DNA of 64,000 nucleotides, taken from assembly GCA_948467545.1 (NCBI GenBank), contig CAOKER010000001.1:1-64000 (forward strand). Reading direction: 5' to 3'. The position numbers and the translations under genes are program-made. Each line of letters opens with the position of its first letter. Position 1 is the stretch's first letter. Source of the DNA: an uncultured Eubacteriales bacterium. Lineage in GTDB: Bacteria; Bacillota; Clostridia; Oscillospirales; CAG-272. Below the pieces are notes generated by a model. The model was not told the DNA's origin. It worked only from the letters and a program-made list of their open reading frames with translations, and made no database searches. Below, one piece after another: positions 8,779-18,033 of this stretch.

Positions 8779-8875
8779 GTTTATTCTTTCGGCAGCTGTA
8801 CAGTCAGATTTTGAAATACATTATGACAGGGTTTTGCCCGTTTTTAAAATAAAATAGAAAGGCGTAATCAAAGCT

Positions 8876-9739
8876 ATGCTTGTTATTTACAAAAAAGAGC
8901 TTCGGTCTTACTTTACTAACATGACCGGAATTATATTTGCGGCTTTTTTGCTGCTTGTCAACGGAATTTATACCGTTGCATATAATCTGAACGGCGGTTA
9001 TCCGCAGTATGAATATACTCTCAATTTAATCGAATTTGTATTTTTGATTTTAATTCCTATACTGACGATGCGTTCGCTGGCAGACGAACGTTCCCGAAAA
9101 ACCGATCAGCTTTTGTATTCGCTTCCCGTTAAAATGTCGGGAATAATTATCGGAAAATATCTTGCAATGGTTACGGTATTTACGCTTCCGATAATTCTCA
9201 TGGCAATTGTGCCTCTGATTCTTTCGATTTTCGGTACTGTTAATTTTGCTACGGCTTATTCATCTCTTTTTGCATTCTGGCTTATGGGAGCTGCTCTGAT
9301 AGCAATCGGAATGTTCTGCTCCTCGCTTACGGAAAGCGTGATAATTTCTGCAGTTCTGTCATTGGGAGCTTTGATTTTTTGCTTCCTTGCCGGAGGAATT
9401 TCATCTATGATTCCAAGTTCGGCAGCAGCTTCATTTGCCTGCTTTTCCGCACTCGCAGTTATAGCTGCGCTGATTTGCTATATGATGACAAATAATTCGA
9501 CTGTATCCGGTGTTCTGTTTGCTGTGATTGAGCTTGTTCTTTTAGTCGTATATCTTATTAATGCTTCGCTTTTTGAAGGTGCTTTTCCCGCCCTCGTTTC
9601 TTCTCTCGATGTTTTTGACAGAATATCGGGCTTTCGTGAAGGTATATTTGATTTAACCGGAGTTTTATATTATCTTTCTGTAATCTTTCTCTTTGTCTTT
9701 TTTACCGAGAAGAATATGGAAAAGAGAAGATGGTCGTAA
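8876..9739 (+). CDS. ABC-2 type permease (GldF-like)
   Basis: This 287-residue integral membrane protein has six hydrophobic segments and a conserved cytoplasmic stretch after the second helix (MRSLADERSRKTDQLLYSLPV) typical of GldF/ABC-2 permeases. It is the membrane channel partner of the ATPase encoded upstream and follows it by about 97 bp on the same strand. An AGAAAGG site precedes the ATG. The exported substrate is unknown. Confidence 0.88.
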   Translation: MLVIYKKELRSYFTNMTGIIFAAFLLLVNGIYTVAYNLNGGYPQYEYTLNLIEFVFLILIPILTMRSLADERSRKTDQLLYSLPVKMSGIIIGKYLAMVTVFTLPIILMAIVPLILSIFGTVNFATAYSSLFAFWLMGAALIAIGMFCSSLTESVIISAVLSLGALIFCFLAGGISSMIPSSAAASFACFSALAVIAALICYMMTNNSTVSGVLFAVIELVLLVVYLINASLFEGAFPALVSSLDVFDRISGFREGIFDLTGVLYYLSVIFLFVFFTEKNMEKRRWS

Positions 9740-9783
9740 ATTTTTGTATTGAAAGATTACGGAAGAAAGGATAGTAACTATAA

Positions 9784-11214
9784 ATGGAAGATAATAACAC
9801 CAACAAACAAAATAAAGCCGGCAGACGTAAAAGAACCCGTCTCGGAGGCTATAGTTTCCTTGTATGTATCATTGTTGCTGCAATTGTAATTATTATAAAT
9901 ATGATAGTGGGAAGCTTTCCTGCCACTGTGACCAAATTCGATATAAGCGATGAGGGACTTTACACTATTTCGGAAGAAACAGAGAAAATTGTATCTGCGG
10001 TTAATGAGGATATTACAGTTTATTATCTTAAGGGAGATTCAATCTCAGAGGAAGCGCAGATGATGCTTGACCTTTTGGATCGATACAAAGCAATTAACGG
10101 TCATATATCTGTGCAGACGGTTGATCCGGTTTTGAATCCTTCATTTTATATTAAATATACGGACACGACGCCAAGCGAAAACAGTCTTATCTTCGAATCG
10201 GCGAAAAGATACAAGCTTGTTGATTTCAGTAATATAATTGTAGCGAGCCAGTCATTTGATTCTTCAGCATATCAATATGTTACAAGCTATTCTTTTGCGG
10301 GAGAATCTGCGATTACAAGCGCAATAGAATATGTTACGAGCGATGATATTACTACCGTTTACGCAATTTCCGGGAACGGCGAAGCAAATATGTCCGAGCC
10401 GCTGATATCTGCTTTCTCTACTGATAATATTAATTATTCTACTATATCTTTAATTAACGGAGATGGAGGAGTCCCGGATGACGCGGATTGCATTATAATT
10501 TATGCACCGAGCTACGACCTTAGTGAAGAAGAAATAAGTTATCTGAATTCTTACATGGAAGACGGCGGCAGGATTATTCTTGTTACAAACTACAGAGTGT
10601 CGATGCCGAATGTCGAAGCATTTACAGAGAGCTATGGACTGACTTGGGAAAAGGGAGTTGTCTTCGAGACGGCTCAGAACTCTTTTTATCAGTATCCTTT
10701 TTATCTGCTTCCGCGAATTTCAAAGAATGATATAACGTCTCTGCTATCTTCTGATAATATCAATATTCTTATGCGGTATTCCCACGGGATTCTTGACTCA
10801 CAAAATTCAGACGGCCTGACTGTCGAACCGCTTCTTTATTCGTCAGATACATCCTTTTTGAAATCTGACCCGGAAAATTCATCTACTCTTGAAAAAGAAG
10901 ACGGAGACACGGAGGGAAGCTTTATGATCGGCGCAAGGTCAACGGATTCAGAGACAGGAGGTCAGCTTATATGGTTTTCCTCACCGGATATAGCTCAGAA
11001 CAGTGCCGGGAATCTTGAGTATTTTATAGCACTGATAAACTCTGCTTGCGAGAAAGAGGCGTCGGTAACGATCGCTGCAAAAACTCTTATGTTAGAAGCT
11101 CTTATCGTTCCTGAAGCTTCGGCAAATATGCTGATGATTGTTATGTGCGTGGTTATTCCGATTGCGGTTATGGCTTTAGGTCTCCTGATTTGGAATTATC
11201 GTCGCAAACGCTGA
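9784..11214 (+). CDS. GldG-family ABC auxiliary protein
   Basis: This 476-residue protein is of the GldG/ABC_transp_aux kind: an N-terminal membrane anchor (about 25-47), a long extracytoplasmic region and a C-terminal helix (about 448-470) followed by a short basic tail. The FDISDEGLYTISEET segment just after the first helix is the family's usual opening. Inside lies a DUF4350/GATase-like fold region (about 190-280). It lies 44 bp after the permease gene and is expected to be part of the same envelope complex. Confidence 0.85.
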   Translation: MEDNNTNKQNKAGRRKRTRLGGYSFLVCIIVAAIVIIINMIVGSFPATVTKFDISDEGLYTISEETEKIVSAVNEDITVYYLKGDSISEEAQMMLDLLDRYKAINGHISVQTVDPVLNPSFYIKYTDTTPSENSLIFESAKRYKLVDFSNIIVASQSFDSSAYQYVTSYSFAGESAITSAIEYVTSDDITTVYAISGNGEANMSEPLISAFSTDNINYSTISLINGDGGVPDDADCIIIYAPSYDLSEEEISYLNSYMEDGGRIILVTNYRVSMPNVEAFTESYGLTWEKGVVFETAQNSFYQYPFYLLPRISKNDITSLLSSDNINILMRYSHGILDSQNSDGLTVEPLLYSSDTSFLKSDPENSSTLEKEDGDTEGSFMIGARSTDSETGGQLIWFSSPDIAQNSAGNLEYFIALINSACEKEASVTIAAKTLMLEALIVPEASANMLMIVMCVVIPIAVMALGLLIWNYRRKR

Positions 11215-11252
11215 GCTGCTTTATGCGGGCATGAAAGGTATGGTCATATTTT

Positions 11253-12350
11253 ATGAAAGATAATGAACGTGATATACTTTCCGCCGACAATTCATCTGTC
11301 GGAGCGGAATATATCGACAATGGAGAAGAGCGGAGAAAAAAGAAAAGAGCGAAAAAGCTCGGCAGACTTGCCGCAATGCTCGCTGTATGCGCTGCTCTTG
11401 CTGTAACATATGCTATAGTTTCTCCGCTTCTCTCTGAAGATGATTCACAGAGCGGAGATACAGAAGATACTGCAAATATATCCGTTACAAGCTATAATAA
11501 AGATAATGCAAGATATATAAGCTATACGAACAGCGACGGAGAAACAGTCGGTCTTAATTTTGATACAGCTTCATCAACATGGCTTTGTGCCGATGATGCG
11601 GATTACCCGATAAATCAGACTACTGCAGCATCTATGGCTTCTGCCGCTTCTTCTGTTTCGGCAGTCCGTGAATTGACCGCTCCGGAAGCCGAAGATAGTT
11701 ATGGTCTTGATTCTCCGGTTTTGACAATAAGTGTTGCCTTTTCTGATGACAGTACGGTTACTTATAAAATCGGAGATTACAATTCCTATTCTCAAACATA
11801 TTATATGAGCGTAACAGGTTCAGATTCTGTGTTTGCAATTGAGTCTTCACTAAAAACCAAATTCAGCTATACGCTTGATGATTTGATTGTGCTTGATTCT
11901 TTGCCGTCAGGCGATTTAACATTTAAGGAATACAATGTAACAATGCCTGACGGAACCGAAAATTCATACAGCGATGAGAATTTGTTGTCATTGTTTGACG
12001 AGCTCGAGCTGACAGGCTGGGCTGATTATAAACCATCCGATGAAAAAAAGGCAGAGTACGGTCTTGATAATTTATCGTCTGTGAAGATGGTTGTTAATTA
12101 CGACGAGGCTAAGGCAATTAATACGGAGGAAAACAGCGATATGTCCAATACTTCTGTTTCTGTATCCGGAACATATACGCTGACTGTAGGTGCTTACGTA
12201 CTTGATGATAGCGGCGAAAACTCTTCTTCGCAGCGTTATTTGTTCTATGGTGATTCGCCGATTGTATATAAAGCTGATTCTTCAATTTTGGATGCACTGA
12301 TTTCCGGGATAGCGGATTCATCCGAAAGTGACGGGTCTGAAAGCGAGTAA
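11253..12350 (+). CDS. DUF4340 domain-containing membrane-anchored protein
   Basis: This 365-residue protein has a basic cytoplasmic N-terminus (KKKRAKKLGR), one membrane helix (about 47-65) and an exported part rich in Ser, Asp and Thr. The repeated beta-strand pattern with LTAPEAEDSYGLDSPVLTI and DEKKAEYGLDNL matches DUF4340, whose genes regularly follow gldG-like genes. The function is unknown, perhaps a structural or substrate-handling part of the ABC system. It is the last gene of the operon, before a strong terminator. Confidence 0.82.
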   Translation: MKDNERDILSADNSSVGAEYIDNGEERRKKKRAKKLGRLAAMLAVCAALAVTYAIVSPLLSEDDSQSGDTEDTANISVTSYNKDNARYISYTNSDGETVGLNFDTASSTWLCADDADYPINQTTAASMASAASSVSAVRELTAPEAEDSYGLDSPVLTISVAFSDDSTVTYKIGDYNSYSQTYYMSVTGSDSVFAIESSLKTKFSYTLDDLIVLDSLPSGDLTFKEYNVTMPDGTENSYSDENLLSLFDELELTGWADYKPSDEKKAEYGLDNLSSVKMVVNYDEAKAINTEENSDMSNTSVSVSGTYTLTVGAYVLDDSGENSSSQRYLFYGDSPIVYKADSSILDALISGIADSSESDGSESE

Positions 12351-12369
12351 AAAAGACGGGTATATAAAA

Positions 12370-12411
12370 AGCGGCGGTGAGGAAGTTATTCCTTGCCGCC
12401 GTTTTTTATAT
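12370..12411. terminator. Bidirectional terminator between convergent genes
   Basis: The inverted repeat GCGGCGGTGAGGAA / TTCCTTGCCGCCG is followed by TTTTTTA on the plus strand and preceded by an A run that becomes T-rich on the minus strand. It ends the ABC operon and overlaps the last codons of the leftward gene. Confidence 0.85.
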
Positions 12412-13270
12412 TATATGAAGCAAGAGCTTTTATTTCGGACTTTTTTCTGAGAAAGTATCTTTCACCTATTCTCATTTCCGTGCGCATCAGTAAAAAACCG
12501 AGTCCGGCAAAAAGAAACTGTACGGCAAAGTGAAGAATGACAGAAAGAAGCTCTTCGGTATAAATGGCTCTGTAATACTCATTATTAAGCTGATATATGA
12601 ATGAGATTGTATAGTACAATTCTGTTGAAACGCCGATTATAAGTCTGATGACCGATGATGCGGCAGCGGCTTTCAACAGTTTTTTAGGAAGCTGCATCTT
12701 TTTTCCGGCTTTACCCTTAGCAGATTTAATTTTATCTGCATCATTATTTTTTTTAAAGTTATTTTTTATATTATTATTTCCGTGTTTGTCTGACATGCGG
12801 ATAATAGGAATAAGAAGAATTATAACGGTTAAAATCGCGGCGTCAAACAGATAGAGAAGTGAGTACATTAAATAAGCACGGTAATATAATTTAATAGAAC
12901 CGAGAAAATATTCTATTAGAAAAAGAGACAAATACGGGATTAGAATTCCGATAAAGGACATGATAATTGAAAACTTGATTTTTTTACATCCGTATCTATA
13001 ACTACCCCAAAGAAGTATTCCAAAAATTGCGTACGGAATAAATTCCGACATTAGATTAACGGTATAATTTAAAATAACGGGCATTACTTGATGTTCAATA
13101 TCTCCGGCATAATATGTATACAAGAAATTTAGACCGAAACTGCACACTGCCGGAAGAATAATCATTAAGAGGAATGATGTTAGCTTGAAATGCGGCGGGA
13201 GAGGTATTTGAATTTTGTCAGATGTCTGGACGGGTAATTTTGTTTTAATACAATCATTGTTTTTATTCAT
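12386..13270 (-). CDS. Hypothetical multi-pass membrane protein
   Basis: I do not recognise the family of this 294-residue protein. It has about seven hydrophobic segments, including helices near residues 28-50, 62-85, 98-118, 130-155 and three after a Lys/Asn-rich cytoplasmic loop (about 165-200, rich in KNNFKKNN and KGKAGKK). The C-terminus is basic and ends inside the terminator hairpin. It is monocistronic and convergent with the ABC operon. An AAAGG site lies 12 nt before the ATG. No catalytic motif is visible. Confidence 0.7.
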   Translation of the reverse strand: MNKNNDCIKTKLPVQTSDKIQIPLPPHFKLTSFLLMIILPAVCSFGLNFLYTYYAGDIEHQVMPVILNYTVNLMSEFIPYAIFGILLWGSYRYGCKKIKFSIIMSFIGILIPYLSLFLIEYFLGSIKLYYRAYLMYSLLYLFDAAILTVIILLIPIIRMSDKHGNNNIKNNFKKNNDADKIKSAKGKAGKKMQLPKKLLKAAAASSVIRLIIGVSTELYYTISFIYQLNNEYYRAIYTEELLSVILHFAVQFLFAGLGFLLMRTEMRIGERYFLRKKSEIKALASYNIKNGGKE

Positions 13271-13766
13271 ATATTATCATGCCTTTTTATAAAATGACTT
13301 TTAGAGCTTCTTTTTTTAAGCGAAATCAAAGTAAAAACAAACCGTGAGTTTTGCTTATGCCGGGAATATCGGTGATAGGTATTACGGTCAAAGAACAGGC
13401 AAATACCGACTATAGGTATTAACAAACAATTTAAGTTTATCAATATATAAGATTTAAATCAAATTCAGGCGTATAAGTTAGTGTGAATTATATGTAAACT
13501 TTGATATTTCGGATTTTCTGCTTATGCTCATAAATTCCATGTCAGCGGCATATAGATTATTATATCTGGTTTTTCTGTTTGCCGCAGTTCAACATCAGCT
13601 TTTTGAGATCAGATTATATATCTTTATGGTTTTCCCGCAAGAATTATATGGCGTGTTTAGAGTGACGCTTAAATTCGGTATTTGTATTTAATTGATGGAT
13701 ATATTTATAAGATTCCGAAAAAGTTGTTTGCAGCTTCTTCGGAATTATTTTAGCGGAGGTATGTGT
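13271..13766. other. Long AT-rich intergenic region
   Basis: No gene was found in this ~500-bp gap. It holds two copies of ATAGGTATTA about 37 bp apart (near 13375 and 13412) and several TATATAAG-like stretches, but no promoter I would trust. The upstream regions of both divergent genes must lie here. Confidence 0.5.
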
Positions 13767-15053
13767 ATGGTTACTTATATTGTCAGAGATGGCGACAGTA
13801 TTTTTTCAATTGCAGAGAGTTTTGGCGTACCGGAGTCGCTGATTACGTCCTATAACGGACTTGCAAGTCAGCCCGGACTTGTTCCGGGGCAGGCAATTAT
13901 TATTTTAAGTCCGGATGTTACTGCTACCGTTCAGACAGGAGACAGTCTCGATTCGATTGCTGCCGCTTATGGGACAAATCTTAATTCGATTTTGAGAAAC
14001 AATCCGGGATTATCGCGTGGAGGCACCTTATATCCGGGACAAACGGTCGTAATTTCATACGAGGGTGAAAAGTTTGGAAATCTATCCGTAAACGGATATG
14101 CATATACCTATATTGACCGGAATCTTTTAAGCTCGGCGCTTCCGTTTCTCACGTATCTTACTATTTTTACATATGGATTTCAACCTGACGGCACACTTGT
14201 TGTACCCGAAGGAGATGAAGAGCTTATTGATATTGCCCGTTCATACGGTGTTGCGCCTGTTATGCTTCTTTCTACATTAACGGAGGAGGGCGTATTTTCA
14301 AATCAGCTGTCAAGTGTAATTTTTAATGATGCGGCGGCGCGTGAAAATCTGATTCAAAATGTGCTTTCGGTTATACGGGAAAAGAACTACTATGGTCTTG
14401 ATATAGATTTCGAGTATGTTTTTCCGTCCGAAGCTCAGGCGTACGTGGATTTTATCACACAATTCAGCGAAGCGCTGGCGGCGGAAAATATTCCTCTATG
14501 GGTTTCTCTTGCCCCAAAAACATCATCGAGCCAACCCGGAATTTTATATGAATCTCATAATTATGCCGCTCTCGGTGCGGCGGCAGATTTCAGCACGATT
14601 ATGACATATGAGTGGGGATATAAGTATGGTCCTCCGATGGCTGTCGCTCCTCTCAATAAAGTGCGTGAAGTGGTTTCATATGCGGTAACTCAGATTGAAC
14701 CTGCGAGAATTTTTATGGGAATTCCGAATTACGGCTATGACTGGACACTGCCGTATGTAAGAGGGGAGTCGGATGCTCCGAGCATCGGCGTTGAGGAGGC
14801 TCTTGGTATAGCGTATAATAACGGCGCACGTATTCAGTTTGACGAAACGGCGGCCGCTCCGTTTTTCAGATATTTTTTGGATGGAAGAGAGCACGAGGTT
14901 TGGTTTGAGGACGCCCGTAGTATTGAAGCAAAGCTTGGATTGATACGGGATTACGGACTGCGCGGCTGCGCGTGGTGGAATATAATGAGACCTTTTACAC
15001 AGAATTTGAGTACAATGAACGCGCTTTATAATATCGAACAGGTGGAGTTATGA
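13767..15053 (+). CDS. LysM-GH18 glycoside hydrolase (SleL/YaaH-like)
   Basis: This 428-residue protein has two N-terminal LysM domains (about 1-48 and 50-98) that bind peptidoglycan, then a GH18 TIM barrel. The GH18 active-site strand reads GLDIDFEY with the catalytic Glu at 216. The architecture matches spore-cortex lysins such as SleL/YaaH, which act as N-acetylglucosaminidases, and hints that the organism may sporulate. There is no signal peptide, as is usual for this group. ATG 13767 is chosen because GGAGG lies 7-8 nt before it; upstream in-frame codons have no such site. Confidence 0.9.
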   Translation: MVTYIVRDGDSIFSIAESFGVPESLITSYNGLASQPGLVPGQAIIILSPDVTATVQTGDSLDSIAAAYGTNLNSILRNNPGLSRGGTLYPGQTVVISYEGEKFGNLSVNGYAYTYIDRNLLSSALPFLTYLTIFTYGFQPDGTLVVPEGDEELIDIARSYGVAPVMLLSTLTEEGVFSNQLSSVIFNDAAARENLIQNVLSVIREKNYYGLDIDFEYVFPSEAQAYVDFITQFSEALAAENIPLWVSLAPKTSSSQPGILYESHNYAALGAAADFSTIMTYEWGYKYGPPMAVAPLNKVREVVSYAVTQIEPARIFMGIPNYGYDWTLPYVRGESDAPSIGVEEALGIAYNNGARIQFDETAAAPFFRYFLDGREHEVWFEDARSIEAKLGLIRDYGLRGCAWWNIMRPFTQNLSTMNALYNIEQVEL

Positions 15054-15138
15054 ATTCTGCCGCGTCTATACAGCGGTATTTTTTGCGGCATGATTGATCC
15101 GGTTAAGCGCTTTTATCTGTTAATTAATAAATTTACGG

Positions 15139-15172
15139 GCACCCGTGATATGTCATATGCGGGTGCCTTTGT
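15139..15172 (+). terminator. Probable weak terminator
   Basis: The stem GGCACCCG / CGGGTGCC with a 14-nt loop is followed by TTTGTGT, about 85 bp after the GH18 gene. Confidence 0.5.
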
Positions 15173-15289
15173 GTCAGAATGGACATTTTGTGTCGGAAAC
15201 GGTTGATGTTTAACGCTTATTATGTTAAGGATATATTCGGAAAAACGATTGTAAAAATGTAAATTAATTGTGTAAATAATAGTTTTATC

Positions 15290-15318
15290 TTTACATCATT
15301 TATAAAATAAGTTATAAT
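15290..15318 (+). promoter_or_regulatory. Promoter for the glycosyltransferase-led gene run
   Basis: TTTACA (15290-15295), a 17-bp spacer and TATAAT (15313-15318) form a near-consensus sigma-A promoter about 125 bp before the glycosyltransferase start. No other strong promoter was seen until 22.6 kb, so it may drive the following genes through asnB. Confidence 0.65.
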
Positions 15319-15442
15319 AACATTGAGAAATTGTTTCCTTCATATTCATGCTTTGAGGCATGTTTTTGTATAATGTGCAACAGACTTCTGTTTCAGATAT
15401 GGCGATAGATTATCTTAAGATATTAAAGAGCTGGAAATTGAA

Positions 15443-16648
15443 ATGAATAAAAATGATGAAAAATCTGATTTGGCATTAAAAGAGATAAACACAGCTTTCA
15501 GCGGAATTATTATCGTTATACCGTCGCTTAATCCGGACGGCAAATTAATAGCTGCCATCGAGGGGCTCATAGCGGTGGGATTTAGGGAAATAATTCTTGT
15601 AAACGACGGAAGCGCAGCCGATTATTGTGCGCCTTTCAGCAGGGTAGAAAGTGAGATTCCCTACTGTACGGTTTTAAAGCATGAGATTAATCGCGGAAAA
15701 GGAGCCGCTCTTAAAACTGCATTTGAATTTATTATAAATAACCGTCCTGAGGCAATCGGCGTAATTACTGTTGACGGCGACGGACAGCATGTCGCTTCGG
15801 ATGTGGCGAAGCTTGCAAAGAAGCTTTTATATTATTCAAATCTCAGAGCTTCGGATCTCAGCGCTTCGGAATGTAATAAACTTCCTGATTTTCAGGTCCG
15901 GCAAAAAAGCGATGTGAAAAAAATTCCGCTTATAATAGGAGCTCGTGATTTTTCCGTCAGAGATGTGCCGCGAAAAAGCCGTATAGGAAATCGTCTTACT
16001 TCAAAGCTGTTCAAAGCTTTTTTTAATATTAAAATTTCCGATACTCAAACCGGGCTCCGCGCAATTGGGGCCGAGTATCTTCCTCTGTTTTTGACTTTTA
16101 ACGGAGATCGTTATGAATATGAAACGAACATGCTGCTTGAATGCAGCCGCAGAAATATTCCGATTGAAGAGGTTTCCATATCAACTGTATACATAGATGA
16201 CAATTCGGAATCTCATTTTAATCCTGTTAGGGATTCTCTCAGAATTTACGGGCTTATGCTTAAATTTATGCTCAGCTCCGTGGTGTCAACTTTAGTTGAT
16301 TATTCTGTTTTTAATATATTGCTTTATCTTTTTGACGGTATCGGAGTTTTTTCGTCCCGCTGTCTTATGATAATGTTTATTACAGTGGCTGCAAGGCTTA
16401 TTTCATCTTTGTGTAATTTTCATTTTAATTACAATATTGTATTTTCGTGCTGCAGAGAGAAAATTCCGACGATTCTGCGATATTATTCCGTATGCATTCC
16501 TCAGATGATTGTTTCGGGTTTTCTTGTTTCGGAGGTGTCTCGGTTGCTTGGCAGCGATAATTTTGTTGTCAGTATTGTAAAAATTTTTGTCGATGTATTC
16601 CTATTCTTTATAAGCTTTAGAATTCAGCACCGATGGGTATTTGAATAA
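15443..16648 (+). CDS. Glycosyltransferase family 2 fused to a GtrA-like membrane domain
   Basis: The first ~260 of 401 residues form a GT2 domain of the dolichol/polyprenyl-phosphate sugar transferase type: an opening IIIVIPSLNPD, VNDGSA near 54-58 and the metal-binding DGDGQH at 111-116. Residues about 273-400 form a four-helix GtrA-like domain ending in RIQHRWVFE. GtrA proteins are thought to flip polyprenyl-phosphate sugars, so the fusion couples making and flipping a lipid-linked sugar. The sugar and the final acceptor polymer are unknown. The start follows a GAGCTGGAAATTGAA stretch with only a weak ribosome binding site. Confidence 0.9.
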   Translation: MNKNDEKSDLALKEINTAFSGIIIVIPSLNPDGKLIAAIEGLIAVGFREIILVNDGSAADYCAPFSRVESEIPYCTVLKHEINRGKGAALKTAFEFIINNRPEAIGVITVDGDGQHVASDVAKLAKKLLYYSNLRASDLSASECNKLPDFQVRQKSDVKKIPLIIGARDFSVRDVPRKSRIGNRLTSKLFKAFFNIKISDTQTGLRAIGAEYLPLFLTFNGDRYEYETNMLLECSRRNIPIEEVSISTVYIDDNSESHFNPVRDSLRIYGLMLKFMLSSVVSTLVDYSVFNILLYLFDGIGVFSSRCLMIMFITVAARLISSLCNFHFNYNIVFSCCREKIPTILRYYSVCIPQMIVSGFLVSEVSRLLGSDNFVVSIVKIFVDVFLFFISFRIQHRWVFE

Positions 16649-16766
16649 TGATTTTTAGATTTGCGGGAGCGTTTGGTGTAAGCGCTTTGAATTTTTTGGA
16701 TTGCGGAAGTGACTGTAATCTATGCAGATAAAATATCGGACAACAATTTGAGTATATACGAAAGGT

Positions 16767-17957
16767 ATGGTCGTGAGTATGATAAAGCGTACAAAAAAAA
16801 GCGGAGAAAAAAGGAGAGGCGCAGTAGTATCGGTTGTTCTAATAAGAATCGGTATTACGGCTGCCGTTACTCTACTTCTTTTAATAATCGCGTTATACGG
16901 TGTGATGCTTATTCTTACCCGCGGCCCTTCGGAGACTACCAAAAGGCTGTTTGTTATGACAGTAAAGGAAACAAGCGCCGGCGGTTTTCTTGCGCATATG
17001 TGTCTTTCCAGTGACGAGATAGACGAAATTATGTCTGTGAAGCTGTCGGCGGCGGATCAGACGGGCGGCAATATTACCGACAAGAATTTAATATCATTGC
17101 CGGAAAATGACAGCATTTCCGGAAATACCGGGATTTCAGATGAGACTAACGAAAACGCAATAAACACAGTTGCCGATGAATCCGGAGCGAACGCACCGGT
17201 TATTACGGAGATCGGGGAAGGAGAAAGCAATGAGACTGTATTGCCCGGCGGCAAGCCTTCCGATATGAATGACGGTATAGAGATTAAAGAAATCAAGGGC
17301 GATACATATAACGGGGTTATGATGATTATACATGACCCAAAAAGAGTATTTATCGGAGTACCTGATAAATACGGAGACGATGCTGAAGGACTTTCACTTA
17401 AATCCCTTATTGAAAAATACGGAGCACGCGGGGGTACAAATGCCGGAGGCTTTATCGACATCGGCGGCATGGGGAATGGAGGCAAACCTCTCGGTCCCGT
17501 AATCAAGGACGGAGAGATAATATGGGGCGATGCGGAGAAAACCTACAGTATGATTGGATTTGATTCCGACGGTATTCTTCATGTCGGAACAATGAGCTGC
17601 AATTCTGCAATTGCCGCAGGCGTAAAAGAAGCGGTTTGCTTTGGTCCTGCACTTATAATCAACGGTACGCCATGCAACAGCGCGGGAATTCTCAGCGGAG
17701 GACTCAATCCGAGAACCGCAATCGGTCAGCGCGGAGACGGCGCTGTTATGCTGCTCGTTGTAAACGGCAGATCTATCGGGAGTCTGGGAGCTACGCTCGA
17801 TGACCTTGTTGATATTATGATGTCGAATGATGCAGTAAACGCGTCTAATTTGGACGGAGGAGCTTCCTCACTTATGATGTATGACGGGGAGACAATGAAT
17901 AATTCCGCTTATGTGTACGGGGAACGTATTCTTCCGAATGCTATTTTGGTGCGCTGA
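16767..17957 (+). CDS. Phosphodiester glycosidase family (NAGPA-like) exported protein
   Basis: This 396-residue protein has one N-terminal membrane helix (about 23-48), a Ser/Asp/Glu-rich linker (to ~150) and a C-terminal phosphodiester glycosidase domain (NAGPA/DUF2233). The domain's hallmarks are clear: NPRTAIGQRGDG and NLDGGASSLM near the end. Relatives remove GlcNAc from phosphodiester-linked glycans. Next to the GT2-GtrA gene this suggests trimming of a sugar-phosphate polymer or wall decoration. The true start could be GTG 16773, which sits 7 nt after AAAGG, instead of ATG 16767. Confidence 0.88.
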   Translation: MVVSMIKRTKKSGEKRRGAVVSVVLIRIGITAAVTLLLLIIALYGVMLILTRGPSETTKRLFVMTVKETSAGGFLAHMCLSSDEIDEIMSVKLSAADQTGGNITDKNLISLPENDSISGNTGISDETNENAINTVADESGANAPVITEIGEGESNETVLPGGKPSDMNDGIEIKEIKGDTYNGVMMIIHDPKRVFIGVPDKYGDDAEGLSLKSLIEKYGARGGTNAGGFIDIGGMGNGGKPLGPVIKDGEIIWGDAEKTYSMIGFDSDGILHVGTMSCNSAIAAGVKEAVCFGPALIINGTPCNSAGILSGGLNPRTAIGQRGDGAVMLLVVNGRSIGSLGATLDDLVDIMMSNDAVNASNLDGGASSLMMYDGETMNNSAYVYGERILPNAILVR

Positions 17958-18033
17958 GATTAACGCTATTATAAAAGAGCGTGAATTATTGGCTGTTAGC
18001 AAAAACGTCAGCAAAGGAATGATCGTATTTTAA

